Part shown: in pieces, positions 9,704 through 17,014 of the stretch
Numbering within the stretch: the stretch's first letter is position 1
Layout: the number at the start of each line of letters is the position of its first letter
NCBI GenBank assembly: GCA_026393115.1
Contig: JAPLAU010000014.1
Location: forward strand, 124,001 to 188,000
Direction: 5' to 3'
Source of the DNA: Actinomycetota bacterium
GTDB lineage: Bacteria; Actinomycetota; Actinomycetes; S36-B12; CAIYMF01
DNA: 64,000 nt
The notes under the pieces: model-generated
Told to the model about the DNA's origin: nothing
Database searches by the model: none
The model's input: the letters and a program-made list of their open reading frames with translations, nothing else
Program-made: the position numbers and the translations under genes

Positions 9704-10779
9704 CGCACACTCCCCATCGCAGGTCGGTCTACCGTTCGCGACGCTAGTCCTACCAGTCGCGAGGCCTTAAGTTCAGTTTCATCCCATTCGCGTTCGGGGT
9801 CACTTCCCCACGTGATGCCAGCACCCGTTCCGAATCGCACGAGCGGGTGCCGGTCTCGTCTCGTGGCAGCGCCCGCCAACCAGAACGTACGGATTCCTAC
9901 CGCCAACTCGCCCACCTTGCGATCGGCGTCGACCCATCCGATGGCGCCGCAGTAGGGACCTCGGTCAACGGGTTCGAGTTCGCGAATGATGCGCAATGCG
10001 CTCAACTTGGGTGCACCCGTGACCGAGCCTGGTGGGAATGCCGAGGCGAACATGTCTGCCCATCCGAGGCCCGGAATGAGGCGGCCGCTGACGGTCGACA
10101 CCAAGTGCACGAGTCCGGGATGTTCTTCGATGCGCAATAAGCTCGGCACTTCGACCGATCCCACCTGACACACCGGAGATAGGTCGTTTCGCACGAGGTC
10201 GACGATCATGATGTTCTCCGCCTCGTCTTTCGGCAGCAGGTCAGCGACGGTGCGACCCGTTCCCTTAATGGGACTGGATTCGATGTAGTCGCCATCGCGG
10301 CGGATGAATTGCTCAGGCGATGCCGTGGCGATGTGCACGCCGCCCGGAGGTAGTAGCGGGTGCGCATCAGCGGGTAGACGGATGAATCCGGAGTAAGGCG
10401 CAGGATTTCCGACAGACAACACGCTCGCGAGCGCCGACACATCGGCTTGCTCAGGATCGGGCAGCCGCGCCTGCAACAGACGGCACACATTCGCTTGGTA
10501 CACGTCTCCGCGAGCAATCAGCTCGCGTACGGTCTCGACGGAACCTGTGTACATCGGTTGCGACATCGAACTCGTCCAAGCCCCTGCAGGTGGCCCGAGC
10601 CAGCGTCCCTGCACCGACGCGGTGCGTGCCCGCACGTTGGCGAATCGGGCGCAGGTAACGGTTCCCTCGAAGGTCACGACGACAGCCCACCAGCCGCTGG
10701 AATCAAGCGCCGCGGGGTCATTGGTCACATCGACGAGCTCGGCTGCTTCGAGTCCGCCGAGGTACGCCGCGGCCGTCAT
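9700..10779 (-). CDS. pabB: Aminodeoxychorismate synthase component I (chorismate-binding)
   Basis: 359 residues, chorismate-utilising enzyme family. It aminates chorismate to aminodeoxychorismate, with ammonia from a glutaminase subunit (PabA) not in this window. Family marks: SPEQFIRRDGDYIESSPIKG, DLVRNDLSPVCQVGSV, PGSVTGAPKLSALRII and GPYCGAIGWVDAD. The C-terminus is complete but the N-terminal beta domain is short compared with anthranilate synthase (about 500 residues), which favours PabB over TrpE. First gene of the pabBC pair; divergent from the tRNA cluster. Confidence 0.92.
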   Translation of the reverse strand: MTAAAYLGGLEAAELVDVTNDPAALDSSGWWAVVVTFEGTVTCARFANVRARTASVQGRWLGPPAGAWTSSMSQPMYTGSVETVRELIARGDVYQANVCRLLQARLPDPEQADVSALASVLSVGNPAPYSGFIRLPADAHPLLPPGGVHIATASPEQFIRRDGDYIESSPIKGTGRTVADLLPKDEAENIMIVDLVRNDLSPVCQVGSVEVPSLLRIEEHPGLVHLVSTVSGRLIPGLGWADMFASAFPPGSVTGAPKLSALRIIRELEPVDRGPYCGAIGWVDADRKVGELAVGIRTFWLAGAATRRDRHPLVRFGTGAGITWGSDPEREWDETELKASRLVGLASRTVDRPAMGSVR

Positions 10780-10866
10780 GTGGTCAGCGTAGTTCCGCGG
10801 AGCCCTTCATGGGCCCTGCACCGCGGACTGGTTTTAGCCTTCCCCGCAGGATCCGGTATGGTGAAG

Positions 10867-10895
10867 TTCCACCCGGGGCGATCCCCCGGGTGGAA
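10867..10895 (+). other. Perfect 12-bp hairpin in the leader of tRNA-Gly
   Basis: TTCCACCCGGGG pairs perfectly with CCCCGGGTGGAA around a 5-base loop, ending two bases before the tRNA-Gly 5' nucleotide. No rightward gene lies upstream that would need a terminator. A TATGGT (10857-10862) just before it could be a -10 element, which would put the hairpin at the very 5' end of the precursor tRNA. Confidence 0.7.
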
Positions 10896-10896
10896 T

Positions 10897-10969
10897 GCGG
10901 ACGTAGCGCAGCTGGTAGCGCATCACCTTGCCAAGGTGAGGGTCGCGGGTTCGAATCCCGTCGTCCGCT
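10897..10969 (+). tRNA. tRNA-Gly (anticodon GCC)
   Basis: A 73-nt cloverleaf: acceptor GCGGACG/CGTCCGC, anticodon stem TCACC/GGTGA with loop TTGCCAA giving GCC, T-arm CGGGTTCGAATCCCG, discriminator U. CCA not encoded. First of three same-strand tRNA genes. Confidence 0.97.
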
Positions 10970-10996
10970 CGGAAGGTCGCTCAGTGGCCTGATTCC

Positions 10997-11070
10997 GGTG
11001 GCGTGGCCGAGAGGCGAGGCAACGGCCTGCAAAGCCGTGTACACGGGTTCAAATCCCGTCGCCACCTCCA
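10997..11070 (+). tRNA. tRNA-Cys (anticodon GCA)
   Basis: Acceptor GGTGGCG/CGCCACC, anticodon stem ACGGC/GCCGT with loop CTGCAAA giving GCA, T-arm CGGGTTCAAATCCCG, discriminator U followed by an encoded CCA. It lies 27 bases after tRNA-Gly and is probably co-transcribed. Confidence 0.96.
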
Positions 11071-11117
11071 AAAGGAGAAAGACAGTAGTCCAGCGAGACA
11101 AGTCAATACACGAGCAA

Positions 11118-11195
11118 GGGCGATTGGCGCAGCCTGGTTAGCGCGCTTCCCTGACACGGAAGAGGTCACTGGTTCGAATCCAGTATCGCCCACCA
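11118..11195 (+). tRNA. tRNA-Val (anticodon GAC)
   Basis: Acceptor GGGCGAT/ATCGCCC, anticodon stem CTTCC/GGAAG with loop CTGACAC giving GAC, T-arm CTGGTTCGAATCCAG, discriminator A and encoded CCA. Last of the tRNA-Gly-Cys-Val cluster, followed directly by a strong hairpin. Confidence 0.97.
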
Positions 11196-11196
11196 A

Positions 11197-11240
11197 AGTG
11201 AAGTCCCGAGACACCCTGATGGGGTGCTCGGGACTTCACT
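11197..11240. terminator. Strong bidirectional hairpin between the tRNA cluster and the ABM-like gene
   Basis: AGTGAAGTCCCGAG pairs perfectly with CTCGGGACTTCACT, extended by ACCC/GGGT around a tiny loop. It starts two bases past the tRNA CCA. There is no U-tract, as is common in high-GC actinobacteria. It can serve the rightward tRNA transcript and the leftward ABM-like gene ending at 11279. A 12-bp tandem repeat (units at 11251, 11263 and a partial one at 11275) fills the rest of the gap. Confidence 0.8.
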
Positions 11241-11278
11241 CGTTACGTAACTACTTAGGTCACTACTTAGGTCACTAC

Positions 11279-11584
11279 TTACTTCGCGACACCTTCCCAG
11301 AACATGGCGTCGCCAACCTGGTTGTCCGTGCGGTGCACTACTCCCGCGAGGTGCGTGGCAGACCAATCGGCGGCCGCACTCACTGCCGCCTCAGCTTCGT
11401 CATGCGTCTCCCAGATCGAAATCGAAACCATGGTGACGGGGTCGACCTCAATAACGGAGTACGCCTGAAATCCGGGCTGCGCTTGGAAGATTTCCAGCAT
11501 CCCGTCAGGGCCTTGCACAATCTCAGCCACTTCCTTGGACGTTCCCTTGATGACGTCGTAAGTGGCGATACGCAGATGGTTCAT
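11279..11584 (-). CDS. Small ABM-like ferredoxin-fold protein, copy A
   Basis: 101 residues, MNHLRIATYDVIKGTS to FWEGVAK. Size and pattern (GFQAYSVIEVDP, SISIWETHDEAEAAV) fit the antibiotic biosynthesis monooxygenase / dimeric alpha-beta-barrel superfamily, but no substrate or catalytic residue can be assigned. The ATG at 11584 follows AGGAGAG; the open frame upstream is ignored. About three quarters identical to copy B at 11673, 88 bases away on the same strand, so a tandem duplication. A third, decayed copy lies at 14069-14272. Confidence 0.8.
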   Translation of the reverse strand: MNHLRIATYDVIKGTSKEVAEIVQGPDGMLEIFQAQPGFQAYSVIEVDPVTMVSISIWETHDEAEAAVSAAADWSATHLAGVVHRTDNQVGDAMFWEGVAK

Positions 11585-11672
11585 GTGCTCTCCTGTTGTT
11601 GTGCCCGGCCGGGCGATTGTGACCCACATACTCGGGAGTCAAGGCCGCGCGGTGATCTCACGGATCAAACGA

Positions 11673-11978
11673 CTACTTCGCGACGCCTTCCCAGAACATT
11701 GCGTCGCCTACCTGGTTGCCGGTGCGGTGGATACGGCCATCGAGGTTGCCGGCAACCCATTCGGCAGCTGCGCGTACGGCACCCTCAGCTTCGTCGTGTG
11801 TTTCCCACACGCTAATCGAAATGATCGTGACCGGGTCGACCTCGATCAGTGAGTACGCCTGAAACCCGGCCTGCGATGCGAAGATGTCGCGCATCCCGCC
11901 AGCAGCAAGCACAAGTTCGCACACGTCCTTGGACGTGCCCTTGGTGACGTCATACGTTGCAATGCGTAGGTGGTTCAT
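11673..11978 (-). CDS. Small ABM-like ferredoxin-fold protein, copy B
   Basis: 101 residues, paralogue of copy A with about 74 of 101 positions identical and no gaps; the last 14 residues (NQVGDAMFWEGVAK) are identical. The ATG follows an AAGGAGA ribosome site. It lies downstream of actP (stop at 12037) on the same strand with a 58-base gap, so it may be read from the acetate permease transcript or its own promoter. The function is unknown. Confidence 0.8.
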   Translation of the reverse strand: MNHLRIATYDVTKGTSKDVCELVLAAGGMRDIFASQAGFQAYSLIEVDPVTIISISVWETHDEAEGAVRAAAEWVAGNLDGRIHRTGNQVGDAMFWEGVAK

Positions 11979-12036
11979 GGTGTCTCCTTAAGTTTGCCCT
12001 TGCGGGCGAGTTGATTGACTCTAGTGCGAGCTACTC

Positions 12037-13668
12037 CTAGACCACATCCGTGACAGCCGCTGGCTCGACGACTTCCGCTGTCTCAGCACCGACACCCGCG
12101 AGCGAGCGAACCTCCATCTCGGCGAACTTCAATGGATTGGCCCCCCTCTCCGTCACACTGCCGAGCCACCCCAGCAGAAAGGCGAGCGGGATTGAGACCA
12201 GCCCGGGATTGGCGAGCGGGAACCAGGCGAAGTTGACGTCGGGGAAGATGGAAATCTGCGCGCCCGAAACGACAGGCGAGAAGATGATCAGCCCGATGGA
12301 CAACGTGAGGCCACCATAGATGCTCCAGAGTGCACCACGGGTGGTGAAATTCCGCCAGAACAACGAGTACAGAATGGTGGGCAAATTGGCTGAGGCCGCG
12401 ATCGCGAACGCGAGCGCGACAAGGAAAGCGATGTTCTGATTCTTCGCCAAAATGCCGCCCACAATGGCAAGGAGCCCAATCACTACCGCAGTAATGCGTG
12501 CCACCTTGAGTTCGTGCTCGGCAGAGATCGCACCCTTCTTAATCACGTTGGCGTACACGTCATGTGCGAAGCTGGCGCTTGCGGTGATGGTTAAGCCTGC
12601 GACAACGGCCAGGATCGTGGCGAACGCCACCGCCACAATGATTCCCAACAGCAGCGTGCCACCCAACTCGAAGGCCAGCAGAGGCGCAGCGGAATTCTCC
12701 CTGCCCGGTGCCGCCAAGATCTTCTCAGGTCCGACGAGTGCGGCCGCCCCGAAGCCCAGCACGAGGCTGAACAGGTAGAACAGCCCAATCATGCCGATGG
12801 CCGAGGAGACCGAATGCCGCGCTTCCTTGGCCGAGGGAACCGTGTAGAAGCGCATCAGCACATGAGGCAGGCCAGCGGTACCCAGCACTAGGGCGATTGA
12901 CAGCGAGATGAAGTCGATCTTGGTGATCGTGGTCTTGCCGTACTTTGCCATCGGGGCGAGAATATTGCTGCCCTCCGGGCTGCCGTGCGTCGCCGCACCT
13001 AGCATGTCCGACAAACTAAACCCGTACTTTCCGAGTACCCACACACTCATGAGGCCCGCACCGGCGATCAGCAGCACCGCCTTGATGATCTGCACCCAGG
13101 TTGTTCCTCTCATCCCCCCAACGATCACGTAGATGATCATGAGGATGCCGACCACAAAAATGGTGGCCGACTGCCAAAGATTGCCGGTGACACCGAATAG
13201 CAGGTTGACGAGCGAACCCGCCCCCACCATCTGTGCTAACAGATAGAACAAGCTGACGAGCAGGGTCGAGATGGCTGCCGCTACGCGTACGGGTCTTTGT
13301 CGCAACCGGAAAGCGAGAACGTCGCCCATGGTGTAACTGCCCGCATTACGCAGAAGTTCGGCCACCAGAAGTAGGGCTACCAACCACGCCACGAGGAAGC
13401 CGATGGAGTAGAGGAACCCGTCGAACCCGTAGATAGCGATGGCACCCGTGATACCGAGGAAAGAGGCTGCCGAGAGGTAATCTCCGGTGAGCGCCATGCC
13501 GTTCTGCCTGCCGGTGAAGGTCCGCCCCGCGACGTAGAAATCAGCCCGCGTGCGGTTCCTTCGCGAAAAGCGCGTCACGACCCACAGGCTCACGATCACG
13601 AAGACCAAGAAAATGGCCATGTTGATGAGGGGACTATCTTCGGCTCCCACCGCGGCAATGACGCTCAT
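12037..13668 (-). CDS. actP: Sodium:solute symporter, acetate permease ActP type
   Basis: 543 residues with many hydrophobic helices; SSS family. The FYVAGRTFTGRQNGMALTGDYLSAASFLG region near residue 43 is characteristic of ActP/MctC monocarboxylate symporters. Imports acetate or related short-chain acids with Na+ or H+. The start overlaps the DUF485 gene stop by four bases, and DUF485 (YjcH) is the usual partner. The permease could also carry propionate or pyruvate. Confidence 0.92.
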   Translation of the reverse strand: MSVIAAVGAEDSPLINMAIFLVFVIVSLWVVTRFSRRNRTRADFYVAGRTFTGRQNGMALTGDYLSAASFLGITGAIAIYGFDGFLYSIGFLVAWLVALLLVAELLRNAGSYTMGDVLAFRLRQRPVRVAAAISTLLVSLFYLLAQMVGAGSLVNLLFGVTGNLWQSATIFVVGILMIIYVIVGGMRGTTWVQIIKAVLLIAGAGLMSVWVLGKYGFSLSDMLGAATHGSPEGSNILAPMAKYGKTTITKIDFISLSIALVLGTAGLPHVLMRFYTVPSAKEARHSVSSAIGMIGLFYLFSLVLGFGAAALVGPEKILAAPGRENSAAPLLAFELGGTLLLGIIVAVAFATILAVVAGLTITASASFAHDVYANVIKKGAISAEHELKVARITAVVIGLLAIVGGILAKNQNIAFLVALAFAIAASANLPTILYSLFWRNFTTRGALWSIYGGLTLSIGLIIFSPVVSGAQISIFPDVNFAWFPLANPGLVSIPLAFLLGWLGSVTERGANPLKFAEMEVRSLAGVGAETAEVVEPAAVTDVV

Positions 13669-14000
13669 GCCTGCACCTGCTCGAATTCAGCCCGAATCAC
13701 CACTGCGCGTGGGTCCAACTGCTTGCTGGCGTAGCGCACGTACACCACCGTGATGATGCCGGTGCTCACGAACTGCAACAGTCCGAAAATGATGCCGATG
13801 TTGATGTTTCCCCACACGGGCGTGGCCATCCATTCAGGCGCAAAGACTGCGCACAGCACGAAGGCGAAGTACCACGCAAGAAACGCCACGGTCATCGGGA
13901 ACGAGAATCGGCGATACCGAGACTTGAGGTCGATGAAATCCGGGCTGTGCTGCGTCACCACATAGGCCTCGGCTAACTGGCCCGCATCCTGCTCACTCAT
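13665..14000 (-). CDS. DUF485 (YjcH-like) inner-membrane protein
   Basis: 111 residues. Cytosolic N-terminus, then two hydrophobic helices (FPMTVAFLAWYFAFVLCAVFA and INIGIIFGLLQFVSTG) with YRRFSFPMT before the first, the DUF485 pattern. In many bacteria it is encoded upstream of actP, and its exact role is not known. The ATG follows a CGAGGAGACA ribosome site. First gene of the actP operon; the decayed ABM-like copy lies immediately upstream on the same strand. Confidence 0.9.
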   Translation of the reverse strand: MSEQDAGQLAEAYVVTQHSPDFIDLKSRYRRFSFPMTVAFLAWYFAFVLCAVFAPEWMATPVWGNINIGIIFGLLQFVSTGIITVVYVRYASKQLDPRAVVIRAEFEQVQA

Positions 14001-14068
14001 GTCATTGTCTCCTCGGGTATGCGAATGGGCGATCGTCGACGTGCGTGGTTACCACTCGGACGCGGAAC

Positions 14069-14272
14069 TTAGGCTCCTGCGGCCTCGTCGTGTATCCCCC
14101 AGACGGAAATCGAAATGATCTCCACCGGGTCGACATCTGCCATCGAGAACGCCTGAAAACCCAGCTGGGCCGCGGAAATCTCATGCATCCGGACGTGTGC
14201 GAGCACGCGCTCACACACGTCCGTGGACGCGTACTTAATGACGTCGTATGTGGCAGTACGTGGATGGTTTAC
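14069..14272 (-). pseudogene. Decayed third copy of the ABM-like gene
   Basis: Reading leftward from 14272, the frame gives VNHPRTATYDVIKYAS, then VCERVLA, GFQAFSMADVDPV and IISISVW, clearly aligned with copies A and B. The start ATG has become GTA although a good AGGAGA ribosome site remains, and the frame ends at TAA after 67 codons, losing about a third of the protein including the conserved FWEGVAK tail. It is closer to copy B (shared VCE and IISISVW). It lies just upstream of DUF485-actP, so copies flank that operon on both sides. Confidence 0.8.
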
Positions 14273-14354
14273 GTGATCTCCTGTAGTAGCGCCCCAGCGG
14301 GCGGTCGGAGATCAACGTAGCCGACGCTCTCGGCCCGAATCTGAAAATGTACCC

Positions 14355-14702
14355 TCAGGTTGAAGAACCTCGCGGTTGGTCGGCAACCTTGATGTCCCAC
14401 TTCGCATTTCCTGTTGATTCGTCGACGCTCGTCACGGTGATCGTGACGTCATAGACAGCGCCCGATTCGGCAGATGTGATGGAACAGACGATAACCGTGC
14501 CCACTTTGGCTTCAAGGTCTCCCGGACAGACGATCGCGGGGACCTGGCTGCCGACAGTGGCACTTAGCTGCTGCTGGCTCTGAGTCTCAACATCGGTTTT
14601 CGACACGGACTTCGTGCTGGAGCAGGCACTCACGACGAGTACTGGAACTGCTACGGCGACCAGAATCATCGCATTTCGCCGGCTAAGTGTAGATCTCGTC
14701 AT
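14355..14702 (-). CDS. DUF4333-containing lipoprotein
   Basis: 115 residues. The N-terminus MTRSTLSRRNAMILVAVAVP then VLVVSAC gives a lipobox (VSAC, Cys27). The rest has the DUF4333 pattern: a pair of conserved cysteines (IVCPGDL and IVCSITS), about 15 residues apart and probably disulphide-bonded, then VYDVTITVTSVD. Common in mycobacteria and other actinobacteria, unknown function, exposed on the outer face of the membrane. It stands alone; nearest neighbours are the decayed ABM copy and a non-coding stretch. Confidence 0.85.
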   Translation of the reverse strand: MTRSTLSRRNAMILVAVAVPVLVVSACSSTKSVSKTDVETQSQQQLSATVGSQVPAIVCPGDLEAKVGTVIVCSITSAESGAVYDVTITVTSVDESTGNAKWDIKVADQPRGSST

Positions 14703-14799
14703 CGTGTCCTCAATTCGTCTCTGTCGTCGACACTCGACGCTTGACTCTACCGTAGGGGTAATTGAACGCTCCCGCTGACGTCTCTAGTGGAGATGAGAC

Positions 14800-14883
14800 C
14801 CCCTTCACACCCTCCCTTGTCCCCCGCCCCTGTCCCCCACCCGCACCCCCGCCCACCCGCACCCCCGCACCCCCGCCCACCCG
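14800..14883 (-). repeat. C-rich / G-rich low-complexity tract with quadruplex potential
   Basis: On the minus strand this reads as runs of three to five G separated by one to three bases (repeats of the form GGGTGCGGGGG and GGGTGGGCGGGGG). At least eight G-runs of three or more are visible, well above the four needed for a G-quadruplex. The minus strand is the sense strand of the neighbouring amine oxidase. Confidence 0.75.
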
Positions 14884-14935
14884 GTTCTTTGGTCAGAAGA
14901 TGCCCGAGACGGACTTCTTCTGACCAAAGTTGACC
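14883..14935 (-). repeat. Gene-3'-end repeat element, copy 2 (inverted pair forming a hairpin)
   Basis: Two units with the core CTTCTGACCAAAG, here in inverted arrangement: CTTTGGTCAGAAGA (14887-14900) and TCTTCTGACCAAAG (14916-14929) are perfect complements around a 15-base loop. The left unit, read on the minus strand, has the same GGGCATCTTCTGACC start as copies 1 and 3. It lies about 90 bases past the amine oxidase stop in that gene's sense orientation and could act as its terminator. Confidence 0.8.
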
Positions 14936-15023
14936 AGGAACCGTAAGACCACGAACCGGAAGTCGCCGTCATGGTCAGCGCACTTCCCTCACTCAGTCGC
15001 GCGGCCCCATCCACGCCTGCGAG

Positions 15024-16907
15024 TCAGTGACAGTGGTTCGTCGGAGCAGCGACGTCGATACCCGGACTTCGACGAAAGAACCCAACCGGCTTAAGCGCGA
15101 AGCCGGTACGTTCGACGGGCATCACAGGCCAATCTTCAACGCGCGGAATGTGATTGGTTCCGAACACATGCCAGAGCACCACGTCAGTGTCCTCAATCGG
15201 CCGGTCAGCTGTGGTCCACTCGGGTAGCCCTGCGCCGCCTGCATGCTGGAACGGGAACTCCCCCGCCGGATAGCGTTCGTCACGACGATTCGGGGTGGCC
15301 CACAGGTGGTGGTACATGAAACCGGCGCGCTTACCTATGACGGAATCGCGCGATGCCATCGGCCACGTGACTGCCCCGGGGACGAGTTTGTAACCGACAG
15401 GTGCACCGACGTGGTTGAGCACCTCGCGGTTGACCAGTTTCCAGTAGCGCCCGGTGAAGGGATCGACTTCGCGCTGCGCGGCAACCTCGGTCGCCAGAAC
15501 GGTGTGGCTGGCGGTATATGACGCACCGTGCGGATTGAGAGGTCCCTCCGGAAGAGGTGCCGCCTGAACTTCGACCAGCGTGTTCGGTCCGCCATCGATG
15601 TCGAGGTCGAGTCGGGCACAGAAGAGGTGCTGGTGGTAAGGGGCAAGCAGGCCAGGGTCGATTTCAGTCGCCGACGCTACCGGCGCACCGGGCACTCCGC
15701 CTGTCGTCAGCACAATGCCCGTGAGCTTGGCTTCGAACTCGATCGATCCGTCTTGATACAGATACCAGAAGTAGCCGTATTCGTAGTTGTTCACCGTGAC
15801 AATCGACGACACCACGAACCGCCGCGAGCGACGAACCTCGACGTGGCCCGTCTCATCGGTGTGCTTCCACAGGATGCCGAAGTCTTCCTCATGCATGCAG
15901 ATGGCCTGTGGGATTTCGCGGACGTTACCTTCGGCATCGGCGAGTGCCACATCGAGGTAAACAATCTCACCGAGACAATCGCAACCCAGAGTCAATGAGT
16001 TGGTGTAGTTGCCAAGACCGAACTCGCCGGTGTCGAAGGCTTGTTTGCGCTGCGCACCCGGCGCGGCATCGCCGTACGGAATCACCAGTTCGGCGATTGA
16101 CATGCGGTATGCAATCGACCGCTCGCGCCCATTGTCGTCGAACCGTACGTCGTGCAGCACGAGACCTTCACGCTGATCGAATCCCACGCGCAAACGCCAA
16201 CGCTCCCAGCGAACTTCCCAGCCGTCGACGGTGAACGACGGGCCGTCTTTCTGGATGATTGCAAGGTCGCGTAGGTGAACGTTGGCGCCCGTCTGATCTG
16301 CACGATAGGGCGCCGGGGTCTGCGGCATGGGAGGCGAATCTACGTCGTCCTCAACTGCGAGTACCTTCGAGGTGTCGAGATCGATTATGCAGCGCAGCCC
16401 CTCAATCGGGTGCGCGTAGACGTTTGCGCCCGGCTCGGGTCTGAACCACAATGGCGTCCACACAAGTCGGCGCGAGGCGTCGATGCCGTCAGGAACGGCA
16501 GACCCAAAGGGCCACGCCTCGATGTGAACGCGGTTCACATCGTCAATCCCCCGCAGTGCCAGAGCCGCGGCGAAGCGCTCGTCGTCGCGCACGGCTTCGA
16601 TGGCGCGCGTGGATTGCAGCGCCAGCACCGGTGCCACCGCGCCCGGCTCTGCGCGCACCTCAAGCACGCCCTCGGAAACGTCAACGAAGGCCGTACTGAC
16701 GCACTGCGCCGCACTATCCCAGAGGGTGGCTCGAGCGATGCGCGTAAGTGGGTCATTCGGCCGCCACGCACGAACTGCGTCCTTCGGTGGTTCCTCCAAC
16801 TGAAGCATGGCAAGTAGCCGCGGCCCTCCGAGCATGCCGTCGGCGCGAAGAGTCGCGACCACGATCTCGAGTTCCGATACCGACAACGGGTCAAGGGGAC
16901 GGCGCAT
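15024..16907 (-). CDS. Copper-containing primary amine oxidase (topaquinone enzyme)
   Basis: 627 residues, the length of the Arthrobacter globiformis phenylethylamine oxidase (about 640). Oxidises a primary amine to aldehyde, ammonia and hydrogen peroxide. Visible active-site set: catalytic base Asp292 in AFDTGEFGLG, topaquinone precursor Tyr375 in the TVNNYEYG motif, copper ligands His425 and His427 (YHQHLF) and His586 (FGTNHIPR). All needed residues are present. No signal peptide, so probably cytosolic. Divergent from an APC permease that heads a three-gene operon, suggesting uptake plus oxidation of the amine. The substrate (phenylethylamine, tyramine, histamine or other) cannot be told. 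Confidence 0.95.
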   Translation of the reverse strand: MRRPLDPLSVSELEIVVATLRADGMLGGPRLLAMLQLEEPPKDAVRAWRPNDPLTRIARATLWDSAAQCVSTAFVDVSEGVLEVRAEPGAVAPVLALQSTRAIEAVRDDERFAAALALRGIDDVNRVHIEAWPFGSAVPDGIDASRRLVWTPLWFRPEPGANVYAHPIEGLRCIIDLDTSKVLAVEDDVDSPPMPQTPAPYRADQTGANVHLRDLAIIQKDGPSFTVDGWEVRWERWRLRVGFDQREGLVLHDVRFDDNGRERSIAYRMSIAELVIPYGDAAPGAQRKQAFDTGEFGLGNYTNSLTLGCDCLGEIVYLDVALADAEGNVREIPQAICMHEEDFGILWKHTDETGHVEVRRSRRFVVSSIVTVNNYEYGYFWYLYQDGSIEFEAKLTGIVLTTGGVPGAPVASATEIDPGLLAPYHQHLFCARLDLDIDGGPNTLVEVQAAPLPEGPLNPHGASYTASHTVLATEVAAQREVDPFTGRYWKLVNREVLNHVGAPVGYKLVPGAVTWPMASRDSVIGKRAGFMYHHLWATPNRRDERYPAGEFPFQHAGGAGLPEWTTADRPIEDTDVVLWHVFGTNHIPRVEDWPVMPVERTGFALKPVGFFRRSPGIDVAAPTNHCH

Positions 16908-17014
16908 GGCGACAGCCTAGATGAAAGCCAGAAGGCACAACTCCTCGCGCGTGGGCCCTTCGACCGCTAACGTTCGGTGCGGCACATCCACACCGAGATA
17001 GCGGAGAGTGACCC

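Larger units (their letters stand above)
14703..15023. other. Non-coding interval with C-rich tract and repeat copy 2
   Basis: 321 bases between the DUF4333 gene start and the amine oxidase stop. It holds a C-rich tract (14800-14883) followed directly by repeat copy 2 (14883-14935). No credible gene was seen; the open frames there are low-complexity. Confidence 0.7.

Noticed and set aside
10897-11195. tRNA cluster as an integration site for a genomic island
   Set aside because: No integrase, no direct repeat of a tRNA 3' end was found nearby, and the flanking genes are ordinary.
14800-14935. CRISPR array or leader in the C-rich region
   Set aside because: No regular repeat-spacer structure and no cas genes; it is low-complexity DNA plus an inverted pair.
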